The notes beneath the pieces are model-generated. The model searched no databases. It saw nothing but the letters and a program-made list of their open reading frames with translations, and was not told where the DNA came from. 23,816 nucleotides of DNA from a virus: the IMG/VR virus record IMGVR_UViG_3300005918_001140, positions 1-23,816 of that record. One strand, written 5' to 3'. The first letter of the stretch is position 1. Each line of letters starts with the position of its first letter. Below, in pieces: positions 20,578 to 23,816 of the stretch. The position numbers and the translations under genes are program-made.

Positions 20578-21024
20578 ATGGCTAAGAAGAAAAATTCAAG
20601 TAAGTCAAATAAGAAGAAGATGGATTCTTCTATATCTGAAATTATTCCAAATAATGAAAATGACCTTGGAATAGAATTTCCAGTAGTTGAAGATACCAAA
20701 CCTATTGTAGAACTTGAAGAAGTTGTGGAAGAGGTTAAGCCTGTTGTCGTTGAAGAAGTTGTGGAAGAGGTTAAGCCTGTTGTCGTTGAAGAAGTTGTTG
20801 AAGATGACAAACCTATTGTTAAAAAGGTTAAACCTGTTGTTGAAGCAGATGTGCTTGTAAAGGTGAAGTATATCGGTAAATATGGAACGGTGAGCGCACA
20901 GATGTTTGATGGAACATTCCAACACTTCATTAGAGGCAATATCCACGACATTCCAGAAAAATATGCACAGCGTCTTCTTAAAGGTAAAGATTATGTTGGT
21001 GGTGATCCTGACGAGAACTCATAA
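20578..21024 (+). CDS. Hypothetical protein with K-rich leader and acidic Val/Glu/Pro repeats
   Basis: ATG 20578 follows AAAGGA. The 148-residue protein has three parts: a lysine/serine leader (MAKKKNSSKSNKKKMDSS), a region with two exact 12-residue repeats VVEEVKPVVVEE and a third imperfect copy, and a compact C-terminal domain of about 50 residues (VKVKYIGKYGTVSAQMFDG... ending in a Pro-Glu-Lys-Tyr helix). The repeats look extended and disordered; the C-terminal domain may dock to the capsid or neck. Its position right after the major capsid gene suggests a decoration or head-completion protein, but no family is recognised. The leader resembles that of the methyltransferase at 22122. Confidence 0.68.
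   Translation: MAKKKNSSKSNKKKMDSSISEIIPNNENDLGIEFPVVEDTKPIVELEEVVEEVKPVVVEEVVEEVKPVVVEEVVEDDKPIVKKVKPVVEADVLVKVKYIGKYGTVSAQMFDGTFQHFIRGNIHDIPEKYAQRLLKGKDYVGGDPDENS
20722..20793. repeat. Two perfect 36-bp tandem repeats
   Basis: Units 20722-20757 and 20758-20793 are identical and encode the acidic 12-residue repeat; a third, diverged copy starts at 20794. Confidence 0.9.
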
Positions 21025-21029
21025 TATAT

Positions 21030-21043
21030 GGGCTACGTAGCCC
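21030..21043. repeat. 14-bp perfect palindrome
   Basis: GGGCTACGTAGCCC lies in the 51-base gap before the glycosyltransferase gene. It could fold as a five-pair stem with an ACGT loop followed by TATATCTATATT (weak terminator or mRNA-stabilising hairpin) or be a protein-binding site. Confidence 0.5.
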
Positions 21044-21075
21044 TATATCTATATTAAACTGAATGGAGAAATTAA

Positions 21076-22119
21076 ATGGATTTATATGCAAATATGGGGA
21101 AGTGTGTACAGATATTACCAACGTCAAGCTCATTTGAGCCTCTTGAGGTCTATCCGAACATGATTTTCGATGCAGATACTATTACGATGGATATAAACAT
21201 CGTACAGAACGTCGTGCCATTCTCATGTGATTCAATCAAAGAACAGAAGAAGATTGTTTTATGTAGAACATACGCACTGGGTGATGTAATACAATTAATT
21301 CCAATTGCCAGACATTTACGTAAGACGTATGGTATGAAGGTCACTATTGCGACAAGTGATAGATATACAAGAACCATTAAAACGCTATTTCCAGAATTTA
21401 CAATAATTCCATATACAAGTCGTAATTTGGTGGAGAGTGATATATATGGAATTAAACTTGGATTGGATGGTGTATTAGAAGCCGACCATTCGAATACAAA
21501 TCCAGAACGGTTAATACACCGAGTTCATATTTATTCAAAATTCATATTGGATGAAGAATTAAATGAACTGGATTGGACTTCTCATGTAAAGGAAAGTAGG
21601 ATACTATTTAAGAAAACGGATGAAGTGATAGGAATTCAGTTACGTGGTTCTGGTAAAATGAAAACTATGCCAGAGGAATTTGTAAAAAAGATGGTTTTTG
21701 AAATCACCAAGACCCATAAAGTAATGTTGATTGACCAAGACTCTAAGCGTGGATTTGAAGGGAAGAATATAATTAATGCATGTGGTAGAACCGATATCGT
21801 GAAGTTGTATACACATTTGAAGTATTTGAAGTGTTGTTTAACTATGGATAGTGGCGTATTGTGGCTTGCTCACATGGCTAGTTGCCCTACAATAACCTTT
21901 CTTTCATCCACAAGGAAAGAAGAGAGATTATCATTACATCCATTATATAAGCAGGGTAAAGCTCTTGTTGTTGATTTGGCGAAAGATGTAGGGTGTAAAC
22001 CTTGTTTTGAAACTACAAAATATTGTGGTGGCTCAATTAATTGCATGAACAAGTTTAATTATGATAGAATATTAAATAGTGTTATGGAAAAAATAAAATT
22101 AATATTAAAGGACAATTAA
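21076..22119 (+). CDS. GT9-family (heptosyltransferase-like) glycosyltransferase
   Basis: GT9 enzymes transfer sugars (classically ADP-heptose) using a GT-B fold. The 347-residue protein has the N-terminal RTYALGDVIQLIPIARHL motif (about 64-81), the central IGIQLRGSGKMKTMP, and the C-terminal nucleotide-sugar site TMDSGVLWLAHMASCPTITF, followed by a Cys-rich tail (GCKPCFETTKYCGGSINCM) typical of some GT9 proteins. The start has GGAGA upstream. It is embedded among head genes, so glycosylation of the virion is more plausible than of host surface polysaccharide, though the acceptor is unknown. Its last 26 codons also contain the promoter for the next gene. Confidence 0.82.
   Translation: MDLYANMGKCVQILPTSSSFEPLEVYPNMIFDADTITMDINIVQNVVPFSCDSIKEQKKIVLCRTYALGDVIQLIPIARHLRKTYGMKVTIATSDRYTRTIKTLFPEFTIIPYTSRNLVESDIYGIKLGLDGVLEADHSNTNPERLIHRVHIYSKFILDEELNELDWTSHVKESRILFKKTDEVIGIQLRGSGKMKTMPEEFVKKMVFEITKTHKVMLIDQDSKRGFEGKNIINACGRTDIVKLYTHLKYLKCCLTMDSGVLWLAHMASCPTITFLSSTRKEERLSLHPLYKQGKALVVDLAKDVGCKPCFETTKYCGGSINCMNKFNYDRILNSVMEKIKLILKDN
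22041..22070 (+). promoter_or_regulatory. Promoter embedded in the glycosyltransferase coding end
   Basis: TTGCAT (22041-22046), 18 bases, TAGAAT (22065-22070), inside the last codons of the glycosyltransferase. It is the counterpart of the promoter at 20498-20527 and would serve the methyltransferase at 22122. Confidence 0.5.
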
Positions 22120-22121
22120 AA

Positions 22122-22952
22122 ATGGTTAAGAAAAATACAGGTAAGGCAAATAAAGCCCCCAAATCTCCTAAAGTGTCAAAGGCAACTAAGCCAGAAATTA
22201 CTACAGCCCCCAAAGTAAATTTGGATGTAACTGTTCCGATAGATGAAGATGATGTTTCAGAAATTGGGCCAGAAGTAAAAGCTCCAGTTGTCAAAAAGAC
22301 AGAAGAGCCAACAGTTAAGAATGGTATCGTTATGCGTATCAAAGAAAATGCAGTTGCGTTCGGTAAACATTATTTTGATACAACTAAGGAAGCTGGTTGT
22401 GATTTATCATTTGCTGGTGAATGGCAACAGGCATATGGTGGATTAATCGCAAGATTACTAGAAACTGATGGTAAAAAAGTTCTTGATATTGGTGGAGCAT
22501 TTGGTACAATTTCTCATGCTATCGCTACTATTGGTAAATGTAAAGTTCTGAATGTTGATATAAGTAAACACGTTGTTGAAAATCAAACATTCAAAGAGGA
22601 TAAATTGGTTCCAGCTATAGTTGCACCAATTCAGCATATGAAACAGGTTGATGATGAATCATTTGACGCTGTGCATATTTCTCACGTATTAAACTATGTG
22701 CATCCAGAAGACTTAGAACGCTCAATAAAAGAAGTTGCTAGAGTATTGAAATCTGGTGGAAAGTGTTTCATCATTCATTCTGGTAAGACTTTTAAGAAGG
22801 ATGCATTCAGTGTTGACCATAAAGAGTTAATCGCATTATGTGAAGAGTATATCGGTGATGTATTGAAGATTGATACAGCTAAAGTCGATGACAGAGATTA
22901 TAAATTCTTCGCTAACTATACATGGGATTGTCTTTTAATTCAAAAGAAATAA
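22122..22952 (+). CDS. SAM-dependent methyltransferase with K/A/P-rich leader
   Basis: The 276-residue protein begins with a disordered leader of about 65 residues (MVKKNTGKANKAPKSPKVSK then an acidic V/P/E stretch), followed by a class I methyltransferase: motif I VLDIGGAFGT (120-129), acidic strand-2 end LNVDIS, then DESFDAVHISHVLNYVHPEDL and a KSGGKCFIIHSG strand. AAAGGA precedes the ATG. Its catalytic part is paralogous to the enzyme at 3145-3768; the leader is unique to this copy and resembles that of the protein at 20578. Adjacent to the glycosyltransferase, it most likely methylates the same glycan or a virion protein. Confidence 0.82.
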   Translation: MVKKNTGKANKAPKSPKVSKATKPEITTAPKVNLDVTVPIDEDDVSEIGPEVKAPVVKKTEEPTVKNGIVMRIKENAVAFGKHYFDTTKEAGCDLSFAGEWQQAYGGLIARLLETDGKKVLDIGGAFGTISHAIATIGKCKVLNVDISKHVVENQTFKEDKLVPAIVAPIQHMKQVDDESFDAVHISHVLNYVHPEDLERSIKEVARVLKSGGKCFIIHSGKTFKKDAFSVDHKELIALCEEYIGDVLKIDTAKVDDRDYKFFANYTWDCLLIQKK

Positions 22953-22962
22953 GGTGTAAATC

Positions 22963-23637
22963 ATGGATATTGCCAAAATAACTACTCAATTTGAAACATT
23001 ATATGGAATAGACTTAACAGGTGAAAGTGAAGCAATCTTGCTACAAGATGCAATTAATAAGATTGGTGAATTGTACCCAAAGGTAGAGAAATCTTCTTTG
23101 CTTACTGTAGCCGAACAAACTTCATATTCGATAGAACATGAAAATGTAATTGCTCTCAAGGCTGTTTACTACGATAGACAGAGAAACATTTCTCCGTTTG
23201 AAAACTCAAGTTTAATCCCAAATGGGAACGATGTGAAATCTCTAAGTCGTCAATTTACTGACATCATGGAAGGTGAAACATTTGACAGATTGAATCCAGT
23301 TGGTGCGGTGATAAATGATGCTACTGGCTTTGATTTATTGCCAACGCCAACTCAGGATGATATCGAAGTTCATTACGAATATGCTAGATATAGAACCATT
23401 GCCGAAATTCCCGAAATGTTTAAGGATGATTTAACAAAATTATTCTTTAATTATCAAGCGAAGAATGCTCAGTTTGTTGCCATGAAAGATAGTGGTGGAA
23501 ATCAATTCAACTTTGATAGAATGGGGAATATCGGCGTGGGTTCTGATGGTAAAAAGACACAAAGTGAAAAACTTGACGATGAACTTAAAAGCATCGAAAA
23601 GGGCATCCGTAACAAAATTCTAGGACTTCCAGGCTGA
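22963..23637 (+). CDS. Putative head-tail connector / neck protein
   Basis: The 224-residue protein starts MDIAKITTQFETLYGIDLTG with two N-terminal helices (QDAINKIGELYPKVEKSS), a middle region of beta strands (TSYSIEHENVIALKAVYYDR) and a helical C-terminus (DDLTKLFFNYQAKNAQFVAM). This helix-strand-helix layout and its position after capsid genes resemble gp6/gp15-like adaptor proteins that bind the portal, but I do not recognise a specific family. Its stop overlaps the next start (TGATG). Confidence 0.5.
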   Translation: MDIAKITTQFETLYGIDLTGESEAILLQDAINKIGELYPKVEKSSLLTVAEQTSYSIEHENVIALKAVYYDRQRNISPFENSSLIPNGNDVKSLSRQFTDIMEGETFDRLNPVGAVINDATGFDLLPTPTQDDIEVHYEYARYRTIAEIPEMFKDDLTKLFFNYQAKNAQFVAMKDSGGNQFNFDRMGNIGVGSDGKKTQSEKLDDELKSIEKGIRNKILGLPG

Positions 23638-23816
23638 TGATAACAAGAGAATTCATAGATGAAAATGAGAGGATTATAGATACAATCCTTGATACAACAT
23701 TAACTCTTTTAGATGATGTAGCAAAATTGATAACTAATTTGAATGATGAACACATGACTGAAAAATTAAAAGCATTTGCAACTGAAATCATTCAAGAAGA
23801 GTATGAAATCAATCAT
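23637..23816 (+). CDS. Hypothetical structural-region protein, C-terminus cut by window edge
   Basis: ATG 23637 overlaps the previous stop by one base. Sixty codons are visible (MITREFIDENERIIDTILDT...), all helical and acidic, with no stop before the window end. There is no strong ribosome site, so translation is probably coupled. It may be another connector or tail-completion component; nothing more can be said from the fragment. Confidence 0.6.
   Translation, partial: MITREFIDENERIIDTILDTTLTLLDDVAKLITNLNDEHMTEKLKAFATEIIQEEYEINH

Noticed and set aside
20529-20951. Ser/Thr-rich minus-strand frame of 140 codons
   Set aside because: Antisense shadow of the Val/Glu/Pro repeat gene at 20578-21024.

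Overview
The window looks like part of a tailed-phage (Caudoviricetes) genome. The sequence is strongly AT-rich by eye, genes are packed with ATGA/TAATG-type overlaps, and Shine-Dalgarno sites (AAAGGA, GGAGG) and sigma70-like promoters (TTGACA or TTGCA boxes with TATAAT-like boxes) are clear, so the host is a bacterium using a housekeeping-type sigma factor. The portal, prohead protease and major capsid protein resemble the T4 gp20/gp21/gp23 type, which fits a myovirus-like head. Tail genes are outside the window, so tail type is not shown. I cannot name the host or the phage genus.

The window has two arms that diverge from a regulatory gap at about 11,830-11,930. The leftward arm (1-11,829, minus strand) is an early/metabolic region. 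Reading in the direction of transcription it encodes an HD-domain hydrolase, an XRE-like HTH regulator, small proteins, a beta-class DNA methyltransferase, a T4 gp1-like dNMP kinase, a B12-dependent (class II) ribonucleotide reductase carrying an intein, dUTPase, a zinc-ribbon protein, a repeat-rich lysine/acidic protein, a small HAD phosphatase, a SAM methyltransferase, the flavin-dependent thymidylate synthase ThyX, a second HAD phosphatase and several small proteins. RTPR, Dut, ThyX and dNMP kinase together make a nearly complete phage route from NTPs to dTTP. Within this arm, transcription units are separated by terminator-then-promoter junctions at about 960-1085 and 3043-3122, and the two promoters there are near-identical copies.

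The rightward arm (11,931-23,816, plus strand) is the packaging and head module: terminase large subunit (with a second intein), portal, MuF-like minor head protein, prohead protease fused to scaffold (with a likely internal scaffold start), and major capsid protein. After the capsid terminator comes an unusual accessory island: a K-rich/acidic-repeat protein, a GT9 (heptosyltransferase-like) glycosyltransferase and a SAM methyltransferase. The arm then resumes with probable head-tail connector genes and runs off the window.

The most interesting points are these. (i) An intein in the ribonucleotide reductase sits exactly before the redox-active cysteine, so that the +1 splicing nucleophile is itself a catalytic residue; this intein ends in Lys-Gln instead of His-Asn. 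(ii) A second, HNH-bearing intein interrupts the terminase at its last nuclease motif. (iii) A decayed GT9 3' end upstream of the post-capsid gene matches the 3' end of the intact GT9 gene together with its embedded promoter, RBS and the following K-rich leader, showing that a glycosyltransferase module was duplicated and partly deleted. (iv) The terminase mRNA may be leaderless. (v) Two paralogous methyltransferases lie in opposite arms.
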